Part shown: in pieces, positions 1-7,916 of the stretch
Layout of the letters: each line of letters opens with the position of its first letter
How positions within the stretch are numbered: position 1 is the stretch's first letter
Source of the DNA: Blastocatellia bacterium UBA7656
Lineage (GTDB): Bacteria > Acidobacteriota > Blastocatellia > UBA7656
Length of the DNA: 64,000 nucleotides
Reading direction: 5' to 3'
Assembly (NCBI GenBank): GCA_002483445.1
Contig: DLHY01000153.1
Coordinates: 71,755 to 135,754 of the forward strand
Notes under the pieces: model-generated
Database searches by the model: none
What the model was told of the DNA's origin: nothing
Seen by the model: only the letters and a program-made list of their open reading frames with translations
Program-made: the position numbers and the translations under genes

Positions 1-363
1 GCAATCTATCAACCCTCCGGCTCCAGGATGCTAGTCACTCTTTCATACGATGATCGCTCAGGCGACTATGAAGCCATAATTGATTCCGCAGCCGATATTA
101 CCGCCGTCCCTGCGCATATAGTCAAGGCGCTCGGTTTAAGAAAAATCGCTGAGATAGAAATCGGAGGCTCTACTGACAGAGATTTCCGAAAACAAAGTGT
201 GCATCGTGTCAATCTTGAGTTTTTAGGGCTTGTCTTCGCTTATCATAAAATCGTTTCGTTAGAAGGAGCGGGAATAGGAGATCATATTTTGATTGGCAGA
301 GATATTCTCAACCGCTACCGAGTAGTGCTTGATGGCCCTGCTCGCGAATTCACTATCGATTAA
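1..363 (+). CDS. Retropepsin-like aspartyl protease domain protein, 5' end cut by window edge
   Basis: The frame is open from base 1 and has an internal ATG at 28, so the gene probably starts outside the window. The product resembles single-domain retropepsin-like aspartic proteases: a hydrophobic strand runs into the putative catalytic loop AIIDSAADITAVP, and near the C-terminus there is the family's LIGRDILNRY block, which normally holds the second hydrophobic-Gly element. The catalytic loop reads Asp-Ser-Ala-Ala-Asp, not the usual Asp-Thr/Ser-Gly-Ala-Asp, so the glycine is replaced; activity cannot be assumed. Such proteins act as homodimers because one chain supplies one aspartate. It ends just before the sigma54-activator gene, and the two may be co-transcribed. 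Confidence 0.6.
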   Translation, partial: AIYQPSGSRMLVTLSYDDRSGDYEAIIDSAADITAVPAHIVKALGLRKIAEIEIGGSTDRDFRKQSVHRVNLEFLGLVFAYHKIVSLEGAGIGDHILIGRDILNRYRVVLDGPAREFTID

Positions 364-412
364 AAAGAGTTGCTTGCATAGCTCCCCCTGCTTGGTCATA
401 ATTCCGAACTTG

Positions 413-2479
413 ATGCAAAACCCGATGACTTATCCAGTCGAAACACTCTCGCTTGAGCGAAAGCTCCGTATGTACGAAGCGCGCGAGGCGCTGCTTTCGC
501 GCATTAGCTCCGAAACTTTTTCCGTCATAGACCTTGATCGCTTCCTTCAGGCCGTAGTCACGCAGGTCGGGCGCATGATGGAAGTGGATCGTTGCGACGT
601 GATGTCGCTCTCTACGGAAGGCGCGCTTCGCATAACTCACGAATACCGCGCTGAAGGAATCGATCTGCCTTCTTCCACAGGACTCGAACTCACTATCGAT
701 ATCAAGCGATTGCAGGAGACTATCGATATCTACAGCCCGCAGGTCGTCGAAGACACTTCAGCCGCCCATCTCCCGCAGGTCGTTCGCGCTCTGTCGGAAA
801 GCCTCGGCAGCAAATCCGTCCTCATAGTCCCGATAACTTCCAACGGAGAATTGCTCGGCATGATCGGCCTTCATCACTGCCGCGGGTCTTATCACTGGCA
901 GGAAGAGGAGATAAATTTCATCCGCAGCCTCGCCGGACAAATCGCCATCGGCTATCGCTACACTCAGATTTACAGCGAGAAGGAAAAAGAAGCCCGCATT
1001 AACAAAGTGCTGCTTGAAATCGCAAACGATATCAACACCGGCTCGGATTTTTCTGAAGTGACCGCGCGCATAATCGACCGCTCTCTGGATTTGCTTCACG
1101 CTCAGGGCGCGTGCCTCGCTATAATGGACGCCAATAATTCCGATATTCACTTCACCAACTTCTCGTCGAAGGACGAACGTGTCGTGCTGAAGCAAAACTC
1201 GTTGAAGCTCCCCATTCAGCAGATGCTTCCCAAAACGGTCGAACACGGGCAGATGCTCAAACTCCTCAGCCCCGATCAGAACGAATATACCCGCATTTTC
1301 TTCACCCAATTCATCACAGCCGGGGCGGCTATAGTCGCGCCTCTGGTGGTCGAAGATAAAATTTTCGGCGCGATCATACTGCTTTGGGCCGAGCCGAAAT
1401 CCAATTTTGCCAAAGACGAAACCGCGCTCGCCCTGGGCGTTTCGGATCAGCTTGCCATCGCGCTTTCAAAGGCGCGACTGTCGGCTGAAGTTTTGCGCCT
1501 TCGCCGCGAGCTTGAAAACCTCAACCCTGAACACAGCAGCGTCGGATTTGTCGGCAAGAGCGACAATATCCGTCGCTGTCTTGAGATGGCTCTCTACGTC
1601 GCTGACTCTTACACGACCGTCCTTCTTCAGGGCGAATCAGGCACGGGCAAGGAGTTGATGGCCGACATCATTCAATCGCGCTCATCTCGCGCAGACAATC
1701 CTTATGTGAAGATCAACTGCGGCGCTATCCCTGAATCCCTTCTCGAATCGGAACTCTTCGGCCACGAGAAAGGCGCGTTCACCGATGCGCGCGCTCGTCG
1801 CATAGGAAAATTCGAAGAGGCAAACGCAGGGACGCTCTTTCTGGACGAAGTGGCCGAGATGAGCCTCGGCGCGCAGGTCCGCCTGCTTCGAGTTTTGCAG
1901 AACGGAGAATTCACCCGCGTCGGAGGAAACGAAGTCATCCGCTCAGAGGTGCGAGTGATCGCGGCGACCAACGTCGATCTGGAAGAAGCCGTGCGCGAAG
2001 GAAAATTTCGGCTCGATCTTTTTTATCGCCTCAATGTTTATCCCATAAAGCTTCCGCCCATGAGAGAGCGGCGCGAGGATATCCCGCTGCTTGCGCTGCA
2101 ATTTCTTGAAGCTTTCAGAAAGCGTTCGAATAAAAACATCACGGGGATAACTCAGGAAGCTCTCGCGCGATTGCGCCGCTACGACTGGCCGGGCAACGTG
2201 CGCGAGCTTGAAAACGCTATTGAGCGCGCATTGATAATCGCTCAGGGACAGATGATAACCGTCGACGATCTGCCGGATTCCGTCCGAGCCGCCGTGGTCG
2301 AAGAAGACGACTCGCGCAAGGCGGTGAAGATCGAGATCGGCGCGAGGATGGAAGATGTCGAACGGCGGATGATAATGGAGACGCTGGCCTTCACGCGCGG
2401 GGACAAAACGCGGGCCGCTCAGATACTCGGCATAGGAAGAAAAACGCTTTACCGCAAATTGCAGCAGTACGATCAATGA
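413..2479 (+). CDS. Sigma-54-dependent Fis-family transcriptional activator with two GAF domains
   Basis: The order is two GAF-type sensor domains (about residues 20-185 and 195-355), an AAA+ sigma54-interaction domain (about 375-600), and a C-terminal Fis-type helix-turn-helix. The AAA+ core shows Walker A GESGTGKE, the sigma54-contacting GAFTDA loop, Walker B GTLFLDEV and the arginine-finger region FRLDLFYRLNVYP. The C-terminus TRAAQILGIGRKTLYRKL is the DNA-recognition helix pair. The frame is open further upstream to 329, but that stretch overlaps the preceding gene and looks non-coding; the ATG at 413 or 425 is the likely start, without a clear Shine-Dalgarno. With GAF domains in place of a receiver domain, it probably answers a bound small molecule. 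Its target promoters are not evident in the window. Confidence 0.93.
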   Translation: MQNPMTYPVETLSLERKLRMYEAREALLSRISSETFSVIDLDRFLQAVVTQVGRMMEVDRCDVMSLSTEGALRITHEYRAEGIDLPSSTGLELTIDIKRLQETIDIYSPQVVEDTSAAHLPQVVRALSESLGSKSVLIVPITSNGELLGMIGLHHCRGSYHWQEEEINFIRSLAGQIAIGYRYTQIYSEKEKEARINKVLLEIANDINTGSDFSEVTARIIDRSLDLLHAQGACLAIMDANNSDIHFTNFSSKDERVVLKQNSLKLPIQQMLPKTVEHGQMLKLLSPDQNEYTRIFFTQFITAGAAIVAPLVVEDKIFGAIILLWAEPKSNFAKDETALALGVSDQLAIALSKARLSAEVLRLRRELENLNPEHSSVGFVGKSDNIRRCLEMALYVADSYTTVLLQGESGTGKELMADIIQSRSSRADNPYVKINCGAIPESLLESELFGHEKGAFTDARARRIGKFEEANAGTLFLDEVAEMSLGAQVRLLRVLQNGEFTRVGGNEVIRSEVRVIAATNVDLEEAVREGKFRLDLFYRLNVYPIKLPPMRERREDIPLLALQFLEAFRKRSNKNITGITQEALARLRRYDWPGNVRELENAIERALIIAQGQMITVDDLPDSVRAAVVEEDDSRKAVKIEIGARMEDVERRMIMETLAFTRGDKTRAAQILGIGRKTLYRKLQQYDQ

Positions 2480-2481
2480 TG

Positions 2482-2659
2482 CAGAAGTCAGAAGCCAGGA
2501 GTCAGAAGTCAGGAGTCAGAAGACAGAAGTCAGAAGTCAGAAGCCAGAAGTCAGAACAGGGAAAACTGTTGCTGAAACGATTGATCCTCGAAGCAAGCCG
2601 CGGATGGGTTTCGTCAGAGCCTCGTTCTGGCTGCTGACTTCTGACTCCTGACTTCTGAT
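2482..2659. repeat. Heptamer array (CAGAAGT family) with inverted partner
   Basis: From 2482 to 2558 there are eleven consecutive 7-nt units, mostly CAGAAGT, CAGAAGC or CAGGAGT. From 2626 to 2659 the reverse complement of the same units appears (TTCTGAC, TCCTGAC), so the two arrays could pair across a loop of about 67 nt. The element fills the gap between the sigma54 activator and the next gene and ends directly before that gene's ribosome binding site. Confidence 0.85.
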
Positions 2660-2679
2660 CTACAAAGAGGAGAAAGGCT

Positions 2680-3393
2680 ATGAAAAAAGTATTCGGCTTG
2701 ATTTCGATCTCGATGATGTTGATTGCCTGCGCTGTCATTGCAGCAGCACAGAGCGCAGGGGTCGTCGGCAGTTGGGAAATGACTACGGTCTCGCCGCAGG
2801 GTGAGCGAAAAAGTATGCTCGTCATTCGTCAGGAGGGAGACAAACTCGTGGCTGTGGCGAAGAGTCAGGCAGGCGAGCGCAAGTATGACAGCGTGATGGT
2901 CAAGGGCGACGACATAACTATGGTGCTGACGATCCAGTTTCAGGGTCAGGATATGAAGATCACCTACACGGGCAAAATCAGTAAAGACTCGATGAAAGGT
3001 GAAGCCGATTTCGGCGGACTCGCACAGGGCGACTGGTCGGCTGTGCCTCACAAGGAAGGCGCGATGATGTCGTCACCCTCCGCGCAATCGGCTGCCAACA
3101 TCAGCGGCGCATGGAGCTTTGCTGTAGAGACTTCTCAAGGGTCAGGAAATCCCACATTCACCTTCAAGCAGGAAGGCGAGATGCTGACCGGAACTTATAA
3201 AGGAACGTTCGGCGAAGCGCCTCTCAAAGGAACGGTCAAGGGAAGCGACATCAGCTTTACGATCAAGGTGAATGTTCAAGGACAGGACATGGAAGTCGTC
3301 TACACAGGCAAGATCGAAAGCGCGACTGCGATGAAGGGAACGGCGAAGTTGGGCGAGCTTGGCGACGCGACGTGGACGGCGAAGAAGCAATAA
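2680..3393 (+). CDS. Exported protein with two tandem beta-rich domains
   Basis: An N-terminal Sec signal (MKKVFGLISISMMLIACAVIAAAQ) precedes two homologous halves. Each begins with a Gly-Ser/Ala-Trp strand (GSWEMTT near residue 30, GAWSFAV near 145), includes a QEGD/QEGE turn, a VKGDDI/VKGSDI turn and a QGQDM..YTGKI block, and ends with a Trp-containing strand. The halves were evidently made by duplication. The layout suggests a small lipocalin-like beta barrel or sandwich outside the cytoplasm, but no family is recognised and no enzyme motif is visible. The start is well set by the AGAGGAGA ribosome binding site just upstream, immediately after the heptamer hairpin. Confidence 0.8.
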   Translation: MKKVFGLISISMMLIACAVIAAAQSAGVVGSWEMTTVSPQGERKSMLVIRQEGDKLVAVAKSQAGERKYDSVMVKGDDITMVLTIQFQGQDMKITYTGKISKDSMKGEADFGGLAQGDWSAVPHKEGAMMSSPSAQSAANISGAWSFAVETSQGSGNPTFTFKQEGEMLTGTYKGTFGEAPLKGTVKGSDISFTIKVNVQGQDMEVVYTGKIESATAMKGTAKLGELGDATWTAKKQ

Positions 3394-3396
3394 GCG

Positions 3397-3426
3397 GTCA
3401 GTTGTCCTTTGTCATTGGTCATTTGT
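3397..3426. repeat. Short TTTGTCA/TTGTCCT heptamer array
   Basis: The stretch GTCAGTTGTCCTTTGTCATT continuing through GGTCATTTG repeats a 7-nt unit of the TTTGTCA/TTTGTCC family also seen at 20927-20965 and 47467-47540. It lies directly after the stop codon of the preceding gene. Confidence 0.6.
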
Positions 3427-3485
3427 TTTGCTTGGGCGTGATGAATCGTCTCCGGCATTTGGATGACAGTGTGGATGTGCTGATC

Positions 3486-3872
3486 TCAGCTTTGACTTTG
3501 AGCGATGAGCGCCTTTATTACACTCTTCGTTTTTTCAGAGGTCAGCACCTCTTTTAGCTGCCCTATAAATTGATCCTGAGAGTTGGCTTCGTGTCTAACA
3601 CCGCCATTTTCATCAACGATTTTTATAGGATATAAGTCTATAGGGTGGTGAACCTCGAATAACTTGTATCTGTAGTTATCAAGGGGAGGTGCTACTAGGA
3701 AAAACGAATGGGAGAACTCTGCGCCCAGAGGTTTTGTTTGCACTTCAGCCTCAACAAGGTTTTGCGTCTTCTGACCCAGGAGAGAAGCCTGCTCTTTTAA
3801 AATAGAGAGCGGAGTCACCATGTCAGCAACTTTGATGTCTTCCGGCCAAAGGTCTAGGGTTGACTTTGCCAT
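3486..3872 (-). CDS. Hypothetical protein, partner of the EEP nuclease gene
   Basis: A soluble protein of 128 residues with no signal peptide or membrane segment and no recognised family. It has a mixed hydrophobic core (FFLVAPPLDNYRYKLFEV) and a lysine-rich C-terminal helix. A clear AAAGGAG ribosome binding site precedes the ATG. Its start is only 15 nt after the stop codon of the EEP-family gene on the same strand, so the two are very likely one transcript. It could be a regulator, inhibitor or cofactor of that nuclease or phosphatase; nothing in the sequence decides this. Confidence 0.7.
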   Translation of the reverse strand: MAKSTLDLWPEDIKVADMVTPLSILKEQASLLGQKTQNLVEAEVQTKPLGAEFSHSFFLVAPPLDNYRYKLFEVHHPIDLYPIKIVDENGGVRHEANSQDQFIGQLKEVLTSEKTKSVIKALIAQSQS

Positions 3873-3887
3873 CGTCGTCTCCTTTAC

Positions 3888-4691
3888 TCAGATGTTCAAT
3901 TTGAATAATAGCGGCAAATGATCCGAAGCAGAAGATGAATCAGGCAAGCCCGACGAAGATAGAAATGAAGTGTTCCCATCTTCTGTCAATATCTCCAAGT
4001 CTTCATTTCGAAAAGCGTGCAGCAGGTCAGGGCGTACAAGCACCTGATCGAACATATTCCAGAAGTAGGTCGGCTCTTGTTTCCCATAGTAGAAGGTTCC
4101 GCAGGGGCGGTCTTTGATAGCATCGCCAAAAAGCCCCCACATTGGATTATAGAAAAATGGGTAGGAACGGAAATCCACAGATCGTTCCTGCCTCAAAGCG
4201 ATGCTTCGTGCCATAGTGGCATTGAGACCCGCAGCCGCAACTATGCCATATTCAAATGGGTTCATATTAAGGTCACCGACCAGCACTGTTTTTGTATGCC
4301 CGATCTGGCCCTCCACACAGCGGATCATTTCGGACAGTTCTGCGCATTTCTGACTCCTCTGAACTTCATGTTGCCGTTGGAGCAGGTGAACCGCAACCAG
4401 TAAAACTTCCTCTTGTCGTGGCAACATTAGTCGACGAATGGTAGCTCTGCTGGTTTCGCTTTCTACTTTGAGAAACCGTCTCGGAAACCGGGTGAATATA
4501 TGAATCTTCTTGCAGGCGCCAGGGGAAAAATAAAATTCCGATCTCTTCCGGTTCAACGCTTTTAATATAACTCCCGGCTGAGTATTACACTCCGCCAGGA
4601 TAAGCACATCGACTTCATGTCTGAATGCCAGATTGATGATGGCTTCTTCAAGGCTTTTCCCGTTGATATTCCAAAACAAGAAAGTCGTCAT
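3888..4691 (-). CDS. Endonuclease/exonuclease/phosphatase (EEP) family protein
   Basis: The 267-residue product carries the EEP fold's metal and catalytic signatures in order: FLFWNING at the N-terminus, LILAECN (metal-binding Glu, about residue 34), LLVAVHLLQ, the VGDLNMNPFE catalytic Asp-Asn block, a FDQVLVRP block and the final SSASDHLPL motif (Asp-His pair). The family hydrolyses phosphodiester bonds in DNA, RNA or phosphoinositides using Mg2+. With no signal peptide it should act in the cytoplasm. It forms an apparent two-gene unit with the small gene downstream. No good ribosome binding site is visible, so the start is less certain. The substrate is unknown. Confidence 0.85.
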   Translation of the reverse strand: MTTFLFWNINGKSLEEAIINLAFRHEVDVLILAECNTQPGVILKALNRKRSEFYFSPGACKKIHIFTRFPRRFLKVESETSRATIRRLMLPRQEEVLLVAVHLLQRQHEVQRSQKCAELSEMIRCVEGQIGHTKTVLVGDLNMNPFEYGIVAAAGLNATMARSIALRQERSVDFRSYPFFYNPMWGLFGDAIKDRPCGTFYYGKQEPTYFWNMFDQVLVRPDLLHAFRNEDLEILTEDGNTSFLSSSGLPDSSSASDHLPLLFKLNI

Positions 4692-4745
4692 GCGGCAGGA
4701 AGTTTAATACGGAGCTTGCTGATAAATCCACCAACTCTTTTCCGG

Positions 4746-5273
4746 CTAATCACTTTCGCCCGCCTGCCTGCGCTCAGGCGGGATATATTCGCCGAGATGC
4801 TCGGTCGTGTGTTCGCTGATGCTCGGCGCTTCGCCGGGCAGCCATCTCTGTGGCGGAGGATCAGAGAGCGCAAAACCTTTCCGGGATTCGAGGTCTGCTG
4901 TCGATCTCTTCTTCTTCTGCCCGCGCTGCAAAAGCAGACGGAACGGAGTCGAGATCAGAAGAATTAAAAACCTCAGAGGCAGCATGTTCCACATCAGCGA
5001 AAACAGGACCATGTCGGTCAGCGAGGTGACGACGCCCTGGCCGAGAATCTTCCATGAGTTGCCCACCCTTCTGGTGTTGGCATTCGAGGGCGCGTCCTTG
5101 AAGACATGTTCGGCATAACGGGCGATCAGTTGATCGAGGGCGGTGTCGGCTTTCGTGAAAAAATCATCGGGCGATCCTGACAACGCCTGCGATATAGCTT
5201 CGAGATTCGTGCCGCAGGTCACGCAGAACTTTTTTTCCTCAGTATTCTCTCTGCCGCAGGATGGACAAAACAT
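4746..5273 (-). CDS. Zinc-ribbon membrane-associated protein
   Basis: The N-terminus holds a classic zinc ribbon: Cys3-Cys6 (FCPSCG) and Cys17-Cys20 (FCVTCG). A helical stretch follows (about residues 35-70), then a hydrophobic segment around residues 82-112 (VVTSLTDMVLFSLMWNMLPLRFLILLIS) that could cross or embed in the membrane. The tail is basic, then rich in Pro and Glu. Proteins of this plan are common and mostly uncharacterised. A purine-rich AAAGGGGG stretch lies upstream of the ATG. The gene lies 54 nt upstream of the EEP gene on the same strand and may be read with it. Confidence 0.75.
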   Translation of the reverse strand: MFCPSCGRENTEEKKFCVTCGTNLEAISQALSGSPDDFFTKADTALDQLIARYAEHVFKDAPSNANTRRVGNSWKILGQGVVTSLTDMVLFSLMWNMLPLRFLILLISTPFRLLLQRGQKKKRSTADLESRKGFALSDPPPQRWLPGEAPSISEHTTEHLGEYIPPERRQAGESD

Positions 5274-5485
5274 AACAACCCCCTTTCATACAAACGTCGC
5301 TCTCTTCATTCGATACGCGCGGCTCATTATTTTACTTGCGCGCCTTAAACAACGCGAACCCGAATCACAGTCTGTCGCTATCCCTTTCCTTCGCGACCCG
5401 GCGAGCAAGTTGATACATCGCCTGTTGGAGATTATTCTACTCGTCGTTGTTTCAAATCCGCGGAAGATATGGAGGACTTATAAAG

Positions 5486-6031
5486 ATGACGAAAAAGATT
5501 CAGGAGATAGCCGATAAAATCTCAGACTATCGCGAAGCCCTGCTCGGCTCGATCACAGGATTGAGCGAAGCGCAGGTCAACTTCAAGCCTGACGAAGACC
5601 AGTGGGCGATAGCCGACATCCTTCATCATCTGGCCCTCGCCGATGAAGCCAATGTCAAACTTTCGGGGCTTTTCTTCAAACAGATTCAGGAGCAGTCCGC
5701 GCCCGCTGATCCCTCGCCCGATGAGTCCGTGCTTGATTGCATGGATAAATTCAGGGACGGCCTGAACGTGAAAGCGAAAGCCCCGGAGCGAGTCGCGCCG
5801 CTCTCTCACCTGCCTGCCCAGGAGTCTCTTGCCCGTCTCAGGGCTTCGCGCGAAAAACTCATCGAAGCGATGAACGGTCTTGCCGCTTATGATCTGAGCC
5901 GGGTCAGTTTTCCTCATCCGTTGCTTGGGCCGCTCAACGGTTATCAGTGGCTTATGATCGCGGGCCTTCACGAATCGCGTCACGCCGCGCAGATCGACCG
6001 CATAAAATCCGCCGAAGGATTTCCCGGTTGA
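5486..6031 (+). CDS. DinB-family four-helix protein
   Basis: The product matches the DinB/YfiT-like fold: an N-terminal helix, a WAIADILHHLALADE segment giving the first metal-binding His, and the C-terminal GLHESRHAAQID block with two further His residues. In the family these three residues bind a divalent metal, and some members are thiol transferases; the substrate here is unknown. The frame is open upstream to an ATG at 5447, but the ATG at 5486 is preferred because GGAGG lies ten bases before it. The gene is followed by a long imperfect inverted repeat that may end transcription. Confidence 0.85.
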   Translation: MTKKIQEIADKISDYREALLGSITGLSEAQVNFKPDEDQWAIADILHHLALADEANVKLSGLFFKQIQEQSAPADPSPDESVLDCMDKFRDGLNVKAKAPERVAPLSHLPAQESLARLRASREKLIEAMNGLAAYDLSRVSFPHPLLGPLNGYQWLMIAGLHESRHAAQIDRIKSAEGFPG

Positions 6032-6087
6032 ATGCAGGATTAACAGGCCGGTGTCATCCAACTCTTCGAAAGTGAGATCGAAAAGAA

Positions 6088-6185
6088 AACCACAGATGAA
6101 CACCGATGGATACAGATAGAGAAAAACCGATTTCTCTGTTTTCTTCTTTCTTTTTATCCGTGTTTATCTGTGTTCATCTGTGGTT
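6088..6185. repeat. Long imperfect inverted repeat (31-bp arms)
   Basis: The arm at 6088-6118 (AACCACAGATGAACAC and onward) and the arm at 6155-6185 are reverse complements at about 26 of 31 positions, with the outer 16 bp perfect. The loop is pyrimidine-rich. It lies between two convergent genes and could stop transcription from both sides. Inside each arm the unit CAGATGAA/ACAGATAG recurs, like the other intergenic repeats here. Confidence 0.8.
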
Positions 6186-6204
6186 CTTTCCTTTCTGCCG
6201 AAAA

Positions 6205-7455
6205 TCAGTCCCGCCGGTTCGCCGTTGCTGTCGATTCCAGAAGATTCTGGCGGTCGAGAGTGAAGCCGACGAATCCTATCATCATCTCTTCCCACGTCTG
6301 CTGACCCCAGCGGACGGTCTTCGCAGGATCGGGGTTCCAGCGGTTCTTCGAAGAGTTGTCGAAGTGCGCTGTGCATTCCACGCGACTCCCTGCTGGAGCA
6401 GCGATGGGCGTGGCCAGTTCATAGCGCGTCTGCCAGTTGAAATCATAACGCGGCACGGAAAGTATTATCCTCTCCCTGCCATCGGGATAAACGAGGCGAA
6501 ACTCGAAATCCTTCCCGCGAAGATGCATGTGCGGCATCAGGTGCAGGATGTGCGCGTCTTCCCGAAAAGTATAAGCTGAACGGACTTGATGATTTTCGGC
6601 TCCGGGCGGTATGGCAAAGAATCGATTGATCGCCGCCCCTCCCATGATCGCTTTACGGACAGGCCTGCGAGAGAAGATCAATCCTATCGATGTGCGGTCT
6701 TTCTGCGGCGAGCCGACGGGAGTGTAGTGCATTTGAAGCACGATGTATGAACCGGCTTTTACGAGCTTGCCTATGCCATCGGGGTAAGCGGTCGGCATCT
6801 CACCGGGCGCGGTCCCGGCAAGGCCCTCGACTCCGCCCTCGTTGTTGAGCAGCCCGCGACGGCGCAATCCGTCAGGCCCCACGACGAAAGCGATCACATG
6901 ATGCACCACCGCGCGATTGCCCGGACGTATCTCAACTGCCTGCACCCATCGGTCTTCGCGAAATCCCGTAGGGATGGCGAAATACTGATAGCTGACCACG
7001 CCCTCGGCAGGCACGGTGAACTCCTGCGGCATCTCCAGCACAAGGTCAGGCTTGCCTATCTGCCAGCCGCCGGGAAACTGAGGCGCGCGAGGAAGATCGC
7101 GAGCGCTGCCTTCAACGGCTCCCTGATCGACCCATGCGACTATGGTTTTGATATCTTTTTCCGAGAGGCTGCGGTCATTGCTGTATTTTCCGTGCGCGGG
7201 GTCTGCGTGCCACGGAGGCATGTCGCGCGAGACGACTTTTTCTTTGATCGATCTGGCCCACGGGCGCGCGTCTTTGTAGGAGAGGAGCGACATGGGGGCG
7301 ATCTCTCCCGCGCGATGACACACTACGCAGTTATTATAAAAGATCGGGGCCACGTCCTTGTTGAAAGTTATCTGCGGCGAGGGAGTCGCTTCGATGGATG
7401 AAAACCCGAACGCCAAACAGATCAGCGCGATGACGATCAACCTGACTGCTTTCAT
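6205..7455 (-). CDS. Exported c-type cytochrome fused to a type-II copper monooxygenase-like region
   Basis: A Sec signal peptide (about residues 1-23) is followed by a haem-binding CVVCH motif near residue 43 and a cytochrome c-like domain with MPPWHADP. The rest resembles the copper type-II ascorbate-dependent monooxygenase fold, with His-bearing blocks VVHHVIAF, LQMHYTPVG and LMPHMHLRGKDFEF that could bind copper. Similar fused proteins are frequent in acidobacterial and planctomycete genomes, but their substrate is unknown. A GGAGG ribosome binding site supports the ATG at 7455. Both the signal and the haem site place it outside the cytoplasm. Confidence 0.85.
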   Translation of the reverse strand: MKAVRLIVIALICLAFGFSSIEATPSPQITFNKDVAPIFYNNCVVCHRAGEIAPMSLLSYKDARPWARSIKEKVVSRDMPPWHADPAHGKYSNDRSLSEKDIKTIVAWVDQGAVEGSARDLPRAPQFPGGWQIGKPDLVLEMPQEFTVPAEGVVSYQYFAIPTGFREDRWVQAVEIRPGNRAVVHHVIAFVVGPDGLRRRGLLNNEGGVEGLAGTAPGEMPTAYPDGIGKLVKAGSYIVLQMHYTPVGSPQKDRTSIGLIFSRRPVRKAIMGGAAINRFFAIPPGAENHQVRSAYTFREDAHILHLMPHMHLRGKDFEFRLVYPDGRERIILSVPRYDFNWQTRYELATPIAAPAGSRVECTAHFDNSSKNRWNPDPAKTVRWGQQTWEEMMIGFVGFTLDRQNLLESTATANRRD

Positions 7456-7916
7456 ACTGCCTCCTGATTGCGGAAATAGTCTGATGGAATTATAGACGAA
7501 GCAGATGTGCGCCGGGTCTGAATTTTAATCGAGATGAGTGGAAGCTGTGTATCGTCGGAAAACCTCTGCAGGGCAGAAGAGAGGTAAGAGTGTCGCGCGC
7601 TGTTGTCCCATAAGACTATTCCTGTTTGCCTCACTGTCCCGAAAATACCCGCCGGATTTCCTGCCCTTTCCCGGACTCGATCCCATAAATCTCATTGCGC
7701 CTGATGTTTGTCTCAGGTTGCGCGCCCATAGTGCCGGAATGGAATTTGCCCCCAGGACCGGAGCGCCTCGTTTTGAGATTTGGAGATTGACCCTGACGGT
7801 CATAGCGCGTTGGGAATTGTTGAATGCAAGGTCAGAAGGTAGAATAACTGGCGATGAGAGTTGTCGACTCGATTTGAAAACGATGAAATCAAATAATCTG
7901 AATGGATGAAGTTCGA
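7456..7916. other. Divergent intergenic region, no gene recognised
   Basis: About 450 bp separate the divergently transcribed haem/copper protein and the hybrid kinase. Short open frames exist on both strands, but their translations are rich in Arg and Ser with no recognisable motif, and they overlap each other. No heptamer array or strong hairpin was noticed. The region presumably holds the two promoters. Confidence 0.5.

Noticed and set aside
2482..2558. Possible CRISPR array in the regular repeats
   Set aside because: The units are 7 nt long and directly adjacent, with no unique spacers and no cas genes nearby; they are short tandem repeats.
7525..7909. Overlapping open frames of 92 and 123 codons on both strands upstream of the hybrid kinase
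   Set aside because: They overlap each other, lack ribosome binding sites and recognisable features, and fall where promoters of two divergent genes are expected.
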